Source: Paracyclopina nana (lineage: Eukaryota; Arthropoda; Copepoda; Cyclopoida; Cyclopettidae). Taken from it: a stretch of 64,000 bases of DNA. Position numbers and translations under genes: made by a program. Of the stretch, positions 22,001 to 31,885 are shown one piece after another (the first letter of the stretch is position 1; each line of letters starts with the position of its first letter). A model generated the notes under the pieces. That model made no database searches, had not been told where the DNA came from, and saw only the letters and a program-made list of their open reading frames with translations. Location: assembly GCA_019096065.1 (NCBI GenBank), contig JAGUCH010000003.1, positions 9,362,001 through 9,426,000 on the forward strand, in the 5' to 3' direction.

Positions 22001-25000
22001 TCTAAGTAAACATGTATTTTTGCGCAGCTCTGGTGCCTTCTGGATTAGCAGTTAGTTTTCAGCTTGAAAAGCCAATGGTATTCAAGCTTGGGTCAGGATC
22101 AATCTTAAGCTTTTCCTCAACTAATGACTTAGCAACATCTGAGTATTCACTTGACTTGACAAGTGGTTTATTTAATGATGTTGCTACCTCTGCCTCCAGT
22201 GTTATTTCCTCCTCAGTAAGTAGAATTGTATTGGAAAAGTATTTAAAAGCTATCTGAAACTCTGAGTAACAATTTGAAAACTTATAGTTAGATCTTGATG
22301 CTGTCCTTGCATTAAAAATTACAGCAAACCAAGAGATTTGCATTGGAAAGCTAAGTGAAGAGTATGTATGCTTACAAATTCCTGATGTTGATTTGAGCTT
22401 GATGAGCTTTATTGGCTCTAATGATGGAGATTGGAGTCTATTTCCATGTGAGTAAATGAGCTTTTTGGCACTCTCCGAGTTCCATTGCATTTACATTTCA
22501 GATACGTATGAACCTATTGCTGAAACGTGCAAACAATTTTATATGCTGGGAATCATCCCTGATCAAGGAGAATGCCTAGAGCTGCAAACCAACATTTCAA
22601 CAAACATAAAATGTTGCTGGAATAACATTGATCCACTTATAGAAGGCCAGGTATTTCTAGAGTTGATATGCTTTATATTTGATTGTAAAGCTGGGCTGAT
22701 TAGGTTTGCTCCAGCGATAATGCTATTTTATGGGATGGGGACTGTTACTTTGTGTCACCATTTGTGTCAGATATGAGTAATAATTTCAGTGCTTACGAAG
22801 TTGTTAGGTAATCAATCGGAGCCTTCTATTTAAAAAACGATTTTCTTGCATCAAGCAATTGTAGGCAATGCTTTTTGAATGGGAGCACAGTATCCACTGC
22901 TTCATCTGAGGCTCATGAAAAAAGTATTGGAGAGCTGCTGTTTTACTACCCATCTTCTTACTTGTTTGAGATGCCTTTGTTAACTGGGCTATATAACAAT
23001 CCTTATGGACTTTTCCGAGTTTCTAGTAATTTCTAGTAAGTAAAGAAAAGCCTATTAGTCAGGGAATCGTGGAATAATTTTTTTCTTGATAGTAAACCAT
23101 CAATTTTGGACCCAAGAGAAGGCACAAGACCTTCATATGTTCAAGGAGCTTGCAATTTCATGGATATTACAAAGCCCATTCACCAATATGAGTTGAAAGC
23201 AGAAGCTTGTAACAAGCCCTCTTGGGCCATCTGTCAGAAAGAAGAAGAATTCATTCCTTTACAAATCAAGATGGAATCTTACCCCAATGGAGACATAGTT
23301 GGAGGCTATGTGCATTCCCTCAATTCTATCAGTAGCTGCTTTGCCTATTGTGGAACCAAAGATGCCACAGAGAGCATTGTGATAACAGCTTCAACCTGCA
23401 TTTGCTCATCAAGTAATGTTTTCCTATTGGTTTTATTCTATCTACTTGATTATATCATAGGGGCGTCACATAATGACCTGCCTTCAGCAAGTGGTTGCAG
23501 CCACCTTGTTCCATGTGCAGGATCACCTTTGCAAATATGTGGGTGCTTGGAATTCCTAAATGATACTGAAATTTATCCTATGTCGATGAAAATGATTGTG
23601 CCAGCTCTGTACAAAGACTGTGATGATTTGAGAGCCCATGGAATTTTTGTGAGCGGTTCGTACAACTTTCAAGATGGAACCAGCAAGAAGTGTTTTGGAT
23701 GGGGTGAGTTTACATTTTTATTTACTATGCTAAATTGCTTAAGAGTGCTACTGATATCAGATACCGTTTGTCCTGATGATTGGATCCTATTTGGGGATCA
23801 GTGTTTAAAACTCAGTGAGTCTGAGGGAAAATTTAGTGACAAAGGCTCACTATGTCCTCATGGATCAGCTTTCACTCATTTTCTCCTCAAGTTCTGGATG
23901 GAGGTGATGCCTAGATCATACAGTGTTTACTTTAGATAAACTGTTACGTAACTTTAAGGAGCATGGAATCAGTAGTCCAAGTACAATATGGGGGCCATAT
24001 GATAGTGATGGTAAAATTTGTCACGATGGTTCGCTATCTGAGACAGATTGCAATGAAAAAAAGTTTATCTTCTGTGCCATGAAAAGTACCATTCACTCAT
24101 ACTAAAACTTGCAGCCAACATTAATTTTCCACCTTAGTTTGTGCTGATGACGAACATCTGATTGGTGACAATTGCATATCCATCAGCGCAACTGCTGGTG
24201 ATGTGAAGGGAAAACCTGATTGTGAAAATTTACCTCATTCATTCAATAATCCTCAAAACTCCTTGAATGATGTGACAACTTTGCTTTCAATCCATGCCTA
24301 CTTAGTGAATCTCAAAGAAGTTGGCATGCTCTCCGAAAATGATGAATTTCATGTTGGCCAATTTGAAGGAGAGGATTTTTGTATGAAGCTTGGATCCCCA
24401 AATGAAACATATGCCATGACCTCATGCACTTCAGGGATTTACCAATGTTTCACGCCTGGTGATTAAATCTCAAAACTTAATTGAATTACCTTAAATGGCT
24501 TTTTATAGTGACTTGTCCCATTGGCTCTGTCAAAATAGCTCAAAAGTGTGTCGTTTTGAGTGACATGTCAAACATAGGAACTGAACTAGCATCAAGCAGT
24601 GAGTTTTGCTCATCAAGGGGCCACCATTTACCATCAGTCGTACAGGCTGAAGAAGCTCAATTCCCACAGATAGCTATGAAAGTTCTTGTAAGCAAATTTA
24701 TTAAAAAAAAGAAACTCGGTCGTTCAACTATGATTGTAGGGGCTTTATGGAATTCATTCCTCCTCAGCCATTACCTTTCCTGTTGGACTTTATCCTGATC
24801 TGGGGGGCAAGACATTGAATTTGGCAGATGGGCAGGGAACTTATGGCTTGAGTTCCATCAGCTATGAAGATTTGGTCAAAAAACTTTTTATTTCCAAGTA
24901 CCCTAGGTCCTCAATTCCTAATGCCAATGGAGCCTTGGCCTATGGAGATAATGCAATATCAAGCATTTCAGTTTGTGAATCATCATTAAAGGGGTACTGC

Positions 25001-28000
25001 ATAAGCAAGACTGGACTCCAAGGCTCTGGTTTCAAAACTGACATGAATAAAAAGCAAGGAAAGCACTTGTCTACTCATCAGTGCATTCAAATGTGCCATC
25101 TCAATGGCAAAGAAGTATCTATCATAAAGTTCATTAGAATATTTTAAAGAGCAAAACTTTCTTCTTTCTAGCTGACCTTCATTTGGAAAGAAGGTCCCGT
25201 GACCACATGTAGCTGTGAAGATCAGCAAGCAAAGCATCACCTTTTTGAAATTCACAGATCTCACAGAGGAAGGTGCAATGAAAATTGTGAAGGCCAGATT
25301 TGTGGTGATTCAGACAGTGCATTTGTCGCTTTGAATGAGAACTATCCAAAAGTTGGATCAAGCTGTGAAGAAATTATCATGTTTACTTCAAATCCCCCTG
25401 CAAGCAACTTGGTGTCTTTTGAAAATGGCCTTGAGGTAAGAAATTACGCTCATTTTCAGCTAGCCTTTAGTCATATTTTCCTAAAGGTGAATTGTGGCTA
25501 TGCAAATTTTGCTATATGCCAAGCTCCCTTGATTTCTAAAGCCACTGATATCAAAGTCAATGGTAAGCCAGTGAACTTGCAAACTTCCCCAACTTCCTTA
25601 AGGCAGTGGTACTTGGTGGGTGGAGACAATCTGGAGGATACTTCACTAGAAGTTACTTTTTCTAAAATCATGGCTGTCAAGTTCATTTATGCTGCCTGGT
25701 CAGTTCACAAAATTGAATACTCACTATATAAGCCGGAAGTTCTTCAGACTTTGAGTACTTTGGTCAATTATATTTTGACTTTGAATATTTCATTGAATTG
25801 GTCACTTTTGCAGAGAATGGAGAGTCAGATTGGACTTTTTCCAATGAAAGCCCTATGCCACTGGACATCAGCTTGCCTGGAGGTGTACTCATTGGATGGA
25901 AGTTCTTGATTCATTTGAAACCATCCCAAAATCAATTGTCACCCTTTTTTGAGCTTAGAGGATGTCTCATAGATGGTAGAATGCAACAAATGACTTGACT
26001 TTTCATGCTTACATGTTTTTTTGATATTTTTCAGATGGATTCATCTCAGTTCCTCCATCAAGCTCTGAAGACCACTTTGTGTATTCCATCAATAATGGGC
26101 TAGTTTATGCAGCCTCAAAGTTAGTTGATGAAACTATCAAAAACTACTCCTCAGCTCAGGACTTTTGCAAGTCCAAAAATGATGGCTCTTTAGTCATTGT
26201 TGATAGTTTTGTTACGGCTGAGGGAGCCAGAAATGTCATTTCTAATCACTTAAAGGAATATAATTATCAAAGTCCCAAATTTCTGGTTGGGTTGGCAAGA
26301 GATGGAAATGATTGGTCCTATGTCAATGGTCTGCCTTTAGGAAATTTTATGATTTGGGCAGATGGGTATCCTAACAACTTAAAATTGACCTTAAAAATAA
26401 AGCAGGGTTAAGCAAGCTTTATTTCAGAGAGCCAACATTTGATAAAGACTGCATAGTGATTGATGTCCCTGATAATTCATTGATAGCCACTCAAGAATTG
26501 ACATGGACAACCCATGATTGTGATGAAATTCCTGATACCTGGCCAATTTGTCAATACAACTATAAAGTCAACTACACGCTCCCACAGCAAATTAGTAACT
26601 TCTTGCCTTCTTTATTAAAATAACTACTTTATCAGGTTATTTTTAGCCTGTGTGACTTTCACTGAAAATGATTGGACCTTGAAAGCAAATGACTCCTCCA
26701 CTAGCAATTGCAAAACGACCTGCAGAAATGAACATTATCATTGGTCTTATGCCAACCAAACAAATTGCTATTGCTCAGACATTCTAATATCAGGTTTGAT
26801 GAATATCTTTACATGCTTGAAATGTTATTTAAGTTATTTCATTAAGGAATTATCTCTGATGAAAAATGTGACTTGGAGACCTCAATTGACCCAATTGGAT
26901 TATGGACTCTAACTTGCAATGATTTGAAAAGCTTCCCAGAAAAAAACTTGTACTTGAGAGATCACTTCTCACCTTATTATATTGGGAGCTTTGCTGTTTA
27001 TGAATGTGCAGCTGGCCATGCCACTGAATCACTGGTAAGGCATCTTTGGTTTTTTATTTACTATTCTCATCTTGTTTTTAGGTGGTCAATGCAACAATAT
27101 ATTGTGAGCCTGGAGGCCAATGGAGTCTTCCACCAGACCAGTTGGATGAGTGTAGTCCAGTCTTTTGTACAGCTCCACCAAAAGATATCCCAAAGAATGC
27201 TTTATGGAGCTTGGAATACAGGCTTTACTTTCAGGATGATGTGTCACCTGTTGACACTGCCTTTAAAGTAAGCTGTCCAGAAAATGCTTACCTGGCTGAT
27301 GGAGTTAGTGAATTTGAAGCATCCTGCCACGTTGATGGGTAAGTTCTTGAAAGACTCCTTCTATTTCCTTAGTGATAATCATTTTTATTAGGTGGCATGT
27401 AACTGAAGGCATTGGCTGTTCTTTAGAGGAAGATGCTACGACTTGCCAAAATTTGACGCTGAATGAAGGCCTTCGGTGCATGTATCCTCTGTGCCCAGAA
27501 CCTAATGGAACAGATGCAACTGACTTGAAGTTTGTTGTCGAAGATACATATTTCAAGTATCTTAATACTGATGGTTTTTTGGAATTGGAAACTGACCAAA
27601 TCATCAGCTTTTCATGCAAGGAACCATGTAATTTTATTCGTAATCCAAAGTTACCCTCACTTAATGCATTTTGTAGTCAAGCAATTCAGGATGCCTGAAA
27701 CTGAAAAGCCACTTCAAAAACTGAACTTCACTTGCAAGTTTGATGCTTCTCAGAAGAAAAGTTCTTGGGTGCTTGCTTATGAGGGTGCCAATATTACTGA
27801 GATTCCAGAGTGTGCTTACCATTGTCTCAAAAGCCCCAAGGTGACTGCTGCTCATTTGGATGTATCATGGAATGGCCAAAATTGGTCTGGGTCATTTCCA
27901 ATCTTCAAATGTGTTGATGGTGACAGCTTCAAATTTAAAAAGAGTCAAAGCATGCTTAATATATTGTTTTAGGAACTGCCTTTGACTTACCAAGGCCTGA

Positions 28001-29153
28001 TGTATCGACAGACTTGGTCATGGCTTGCTCCCCATATCCTAATCCGGAGAATGCAACTAAAGTTGATTGGTACTTTACTCATCCAGTCAGCAAAAAGCTT
28101 TCACAGACTCTGCCAAAATGTGTGTTTATATGTTCTGATGATCCACCCTGGGATGAGGAATTGCACAACCGAACATGGAGAGAAGGTTACAAAGGCATTG
28201 GAGAAAAAGCAGAGTATTTTTGCAAAGGTAAGTCCTCCAAATGCGTATTTAGCAGAAACAGTTTGCCATAAAGAACCTTTCAGAGGAGGGATTTATGTTC
28301 AAGCAGTTTTTGGTATACAAATCAATCCAGTTGGAATGCATGTTCAATGATGGTGAGGCCCGATGGCAGTGGTTGGATCATAATAATGAGCCTCAGACAG
28401 AGCTTCCAGAGTGCATTGTAAGCTGAAATGTCTTTTTCGAGTGCATCACTAAAACATCGCCATTTAGGATACTCCTCTGTGTCCTTCAATACAAGATCAA
28501 GTTGACCCTAGTCAGCCATTTCAAGAGGATTATGTTACCAATGGGTTTGTAAGCTATGTTGCTGTCAAAGGGGATTACTACAACTCATCAATGCCAGTTA
28601 CCTCTGCAGTGACACTAGCTTGCTTCTATCCTGGTACATCTTACTTTTAGCCTCGTGTTATTTTTACACCATAGCCAAATGCTTCATTCTGATTGTAGAT
28701 GAAGTTTTTCGCATCAATGACAATGTTTACTTAAAAATCAACATGACTTGCAATTTTTTCCCTGAGGAGTCGATTGCCAAGTGGGCATGGACAAATCCAG
28801 AAAATAAAACTGAAGAATTTGACTTGCCCCTCTGTTTGAGTAAATGTCGTTCCAAACCACCTTCCATTGAGGGAACTTTGAGGACTTGGTCTGGAATGGT
28901 AAGTTGCTTTTTTCTCATTAGCATAGAGACAGATTACTTCTTGGAAACTATTATTTTTAGAATTGGCTCGGAGAAAAAGCTAAGTACCGCTGCAAAAACC
29001 ATTTGCTTTTCCAAGTATCTGACACTCACGGAGTTGAGTTTATTGAGGCTGAATGTTATGCATATGGCACGATGGAGCCTTGGTGGAGGGTTGATCAGCA
29101 GAAGCCTTGCAAAGAGGGCTTACAGGTTTTACCAGAACCAGTGGATCAAATTG
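16280..29153 (+). CDS. giant secreted/ectodomain mosaic: CTLD-MAM-WSC-discoidin-CCP protein
   Basis: One plus-strand gene of about 53 short exons (50-370 bp) with mostly 45-80 bp GT-AG introns. Almost all junctions I followed keep phase, predicting about 3,200 residues. It opens with a signal peptide (MTKAHAVLCYFLIIFTNYE). Module order is several C-type-lectin-like domains, two MAM-like regions, CTLD, WSC, CTLDs interleaved with WSC, a discoidin-like domain, a well-formed CTLD, WSC, then tandem sushi/CCP-like repeats. All are extracellular carbohydrate- or protein-binding modules, so recognition (immunity, adhesion or matrix) is inferred. No single known family with this order comes to mind. 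The last confident exon is 28961-29153, ending in phase 1 at ATTG|GTAAGC. A final exon at 29279-29454 would end the protein without a membrane anchor, but this is uncertain. Junctions near 20340, 21070, 23890-23930, 25754 and 26407 are approximate. Division into two or more genes is not excluded, although phase continuity argues against it. Confidence 0.8.
19222..21076 (+). other. lectin mosaic block 2: two MAM-like domains
   Basis: Exons 19222-19338, 19404-19528, 19696-19842, 19895-19952 and 20014-20102 onward. The first unit starts CDFESQFWNEGHCNWHYSY and closes with a strand and AIIDDIG, matching the MAM pattern (C-x-F-E ... W ... A-I-D-D-I). A second, more divergent unit starts PCAFHQNYNAETSTCW and includes YMHMGVKINNGFG, reminiscent of the MAM F-Y-Y-H-M-x-G strand. 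MAM domains mediate adhesion and dimerisation of surface proteins. The exon boundary near 20340 is uncertain. Confidence 0.6.
21137..23412 (+). other. lectin mosaic block 3: CTLD, WSC and CTLD modules
   Basis: Exons include 21137-21286, 21356-21458, 21508-21617, 21670-21975, 22028-22215, 22288-22447, 22502-22650, 22704-22807, 22865-23035 and 23093-23412. A CTLD start (CDDPLTWSTDYKTCYQF) is followed by a Cys-rich WSC-like module (LGCRHVAS ... QFCIEICRGKGYQIAGLQ ... YCICPPS ... CNGSC) on one exon. A further CTLD then runs from ILWDGDCYFV to PSWAICQK. The 22028-22447 segment between them has no recognisable fold. Confidence 0.65.
23230..25435 (+). other. lectin mosaic block 4: alternating WSC and CTLD modules
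   Basis: A WSC-like unit spans 23230-23590 (GGYVHSLNSISSCFAYCGT, then CICSS, then CSHLVPCAGSPLQICG). CTLDs follow: CPDDWILFGDQCLKL to FIFCAMK (about 23764-24085), CADDEHLIGDNCIS to GIYQCFTP (24138-24458) and CPIGSVKIAQKCVVL to GYCISKT (24509 to about 25020). Another WSC unit (about 25030-25310) contains CIQMCHLNGKE and TTCSCEDQQ. The exon junction at about 23890-23930 is not resolved by phase. Confidence 0.6.
25487..26793 (+). other. lectin mosaic block 5: discoidin-like, classical CTLD and WSC modules
   Basis: After a CTLD terminus (CGYANFAICQAP), a stretch of about 140 residues with MAVKFIYAAWSVHKIEYS and a closing SPFFELRGC resembles an F5/8 type C (discoidin) domain. The best-formed CTLD of the gene occupies 26035-26594 (exons 26035 to about 26407 and 26430-26594): AQDFCKSKNDGSLVIVDSF, KFLVGLARDG and a C-terminal DTWPICQY. 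A WSC-like module with CKTTCRNEHYHW and CYCSDIL follows at 26647-26793. Confidence 0.6.
26847..29153 (+). other. lectin mosaic block 6: tandem sushi/CCP-like repeats
   Basis: Exons 26847-27034, 27082-27338, 27392-27627, 27677-27919, 27973-28227, 28284-28417, 28468-28633, 28699-28898 and 28961-29153 keep phase throughout. Units show paired Cys, an aromatic before Cys (VYECAAGHATESL; AEYFCKG; AKYRCKNH) and a conserved Trp before the last Cys (EARWQWLDHN; EPWWRVDQQKPC), as in CCP domains. The later units are divergent and share an extra insertion with paired Cys (for example AYHCLKSPK, CVFICSDDPP). Such strings occur in complement-like and adhesion proteins. Confidence 0.65.
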
Positions 29154-29860
29154 GTAAGCATTTTTCGGTTAAATGATCCAATATTGCCATGTGAACTCGC
29201 TCTGACTGCAATTTTTTCATTGACTCAAATTAACTGTCCTTCTTGAAATTACTTTTACACATTTTTGCTATTTATTAGAGATGTACAGGCCTTGTAGACC
29301 AGGCAAATTCAGTTCTTTTTTTACGTATCTAAAATTGAATATGATCATTTCATTGAAGAGCAACTTTTTGGTTGTGGGTCACAAAACCTCTTCTTTGCAA
29401 CCAGAAGGTGAACATTTTCTATTGGTATACTCAAAAGATTCCAAGTTCAGTTAAAAGAAAATCAGTGCCAAAAGTTGAACTGCTGCATATTAAGGCTCGA
29501 GGTGATTTCTACGGAAATTCTAGAAAACTTTTTTATTTATAAATATGTCAGAGTGTCCCGCCAAAAACAGAGATAATAAGTTTTCAGATGCATTGAGCCT
29601 TTTTTAGTCAACTCTGGCTTGGAGTTCGATCAGTCTTTAGTTCATTTAATCACTGTACACTCTGATTTTGGTGGGTCACCTTGTACGTATATATCACAAG
29701 TACCTATGTTGAAAAGGATCAATTTGCTCTGCATAGTTGCCATAGAAATCGGCAAGCTCTCATCATCATCATTGCCAGATTTGCTCAATTATGGGCTGCA
29801 ATCTGGGCATATCATCAAAGAGCTTTCAACTCACCAGGTAGGTTGACAGAAGTAAAAATT
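29154..29860 (+). other. unresolved 3' end of the lectin gene / 5' end of the 7TM gene
   Basis: Several plausible exon pieces compete. After a good acceptor (ttattag), 29279-29454 reads 58 codons to a stop. A different frame around 29375-29406 reads LFGCGSQNLFFATR and ends in a donor-like AG|GTGAAC. The frame from 29666 to the 7TM start is open and hydrophobic (ALIIIIARFAQLWAAIWAY). No choice can be proven without transcripts. Confidence 0.4.
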
Positions 29861-30868
29861 ATGACGAATTCAACAACAGGCTTTGTGCTTGTGAATCAAG
29901 GCATGGTAATCTACTTGTCGAGTTCAACTTCCCTCGGTCTTATTGTCAACCTTCTATGCCTGTTGCACATCAGCTTCAAATTGAAGGTGTCAGTGCACAT
30001 CAAAAAAGTACTTTTCGCCGAGGCTGCCTTTGTTTTGGCTGGCTTAAGTTGCAATGGGCTAGGCCTGATATTTCTTGTGGCAGAGCTACCAAGCCTTCGG
30101 TTGTCTTGTGCATTCCTCATTGACTCATTTCCCCTAACATTTTGCTCTATAATACTAGTAAGCCATCTGATGTCTGCTGTAAGATATTATATGGCTGACA
30201 GAACTGGGAGAAACAGAGCTATAGACCATGCCAAAATATCATCCTTTTCAAATGCCTACCTTTCACTCTGGTCCTTAGTTCTACTGCTCAGCCTTGCTGT
30301 GAGCTCTGCTTCCCTGTACCATTTTTCCCCTCTGTGCTCACTCTGTGCAGGGGATCCTCACAACTCTAGTTTGTCTCTTTTTTATTTGAATGTATCATTG
30401 CCGACTTTGGTTGGCAGCATCTGCTTTGACATTGCTTTGGTCAAGTTCATCAGAAACCAAAATAAAACTCAGCCACTGAGAATGGTTGCTTGGTCCACTG
30501 TGCCATTCAGGTAAGCTGTCAATTTCATAATTGTCATTTCCTTTCAAAAAAAGTTGATGCCATGTTTCAGGTCTACCAATAGGATACATGATCAGTTGGA
30601 AGACACCATACCAGTTCAGTCAACTTTAATTTCCATCATAGGCCTGGTAGCGTCCATTCTAATCATGTCAGGAGTCTATGTGCTTTTCAGCTTCAGTGGC
30701 ATTTCCTTTACCAATGCACAGTGGATACTCTTAGTCCCACCACTCCTAAATGCCTCCCATTTGCCTATAGTGTTGGCATTTGCAGTGAGGTCCCAAGGGA
30801 AGAAGAAAGCTCAGAGAAGAGCAATGCAGCCACAAGTTGGGTTGAACTTTCATGAGCCTTCAGCATGA
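29861..30868 (+). CDS. divergent rhodopsin-like 7TM receptor (orphan)
   Basis: Two exons, 29861-30510 and 30571-30868, join at AG|G (phase 2) to give 315 aa. The short N-terminus (MTNSTTGFVL) has an N-glycosylation sequon. Seven hydrophobic segments follow, beginning YLSSSTSLGLIVNLLCLLHI with the TM1 Asn kept. A Cys sits at the top of TM3 (SCAFLIDSF), with a CSLCAG pair in extracellular loop 2. The E/DRY position reads S-A-V-R-Y, and the TM7 motif is N-A-S-H-L-P instead of NPxxY, so G-protein coupling may be altered. A basic C-tail (GKKKAQRR) ends the protein. The class A fold is likely; the ligand is unknown. The open frame extends about 65 codons upstream of the chosen ATG, leaving open fusion to the lectin ectodomain. 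Confidence 0.75.
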
Positions 30869-30944
30869 TGTAACAATTATTATACCATCACAGTACTTAA
30901 CAATTCTGGAGATTCATCAGTACATAAAACAATGTTTGTATCAA

Positions 30945-30950
30945 AATAAA
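30945..30950 (+). terminator. polyadenylation signal of the 7TM receptor
   Basis: AATAAA 77 bp after the stop codon, at a usual distance for an animal gene. Confidence 0.6.
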
Positions 30951-31885
30951 GGCCCATTATTATGCATTGCAGCCACGGTTAAGCCAAGGATAAAGTCTAG
31001 TACTGGTATTGATTGATTAAGTCCCAGTCACGTCTTAGCCAAAAGAAAGCTTGGTGAGATGGCTGATACTTATTTGTAACCTGATCAAGCTCCTTTTCTC
31101 TCAGTGTAGTGTGTTCGAAAAAGCAAAACAAGAGGCTTGAAATGTGAGCTGGCAAAAATGAAAAAAGCAACTTCTTCTCTCAGTACAGGATGTATTTTTA
31201 ACTAAATGGTTTGTCGATGGCAACATTCAAAATAATTAGTCAACGCAAGGACTCTCTTTGACAATTATAGGAACAGTAGTTTTCAACAAATCTTGGTTTA
31301 AAAAACACTGAAGGAAGGTTTCTCAAGCTTTGATTTTTGCCCTTTCGCCAGTGGCATCAATTCTGATAGGCTGATCAAAGAGATCAAATCTCAGCTTGTT
31401 TTCCCTTTTTTTGCTTACAAAATGGCTGAAATCGACCATTATACAAAATACCAGCAGACACATTACAGTTATTATAAGCTTTCTTTTTTGCTCTTCAGAC
31501 GAAATCACATCATCTCGGAAAACTTTCCACTTTGAAAGACTTGCTACTTTTCGATCGATGCAAAATGGCCTCTATCAAATATAATGGCAAATTGCACCAG
31601 GGAAAAGTTACACGTATATATAGAGAGAATATAGTACACATTTTTACAAAATTCATATCAATAGTCATTTCAAACAGCCTTTCTCGCGTCGGCCATATTT
31701 CCAAATTAGCCACAGTCAAACTTTTCAACTGAGCATGGCAAATTGCAACTTGAAGAACAAAAGGCCATAAATCAAAGTGAATTTTTCATAGAAGTAAAAA
31801 GAGCAATTAAAATTGTTCTGGAGTCGATTGGACAATAAATAGAAAGTCGCGAGCTGTGATGAGGAAAGCGCATGTTCAGCACGTG
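30951..31885. other. convergent intergenic spacer
   Basis: AT-rich sequence between the 7TM receptor (plus) and the neuropeptide-receptor-like gene (minus). It presumably contains both 3' UTR ends. No further gene is recognised. Confidence 0.55.
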
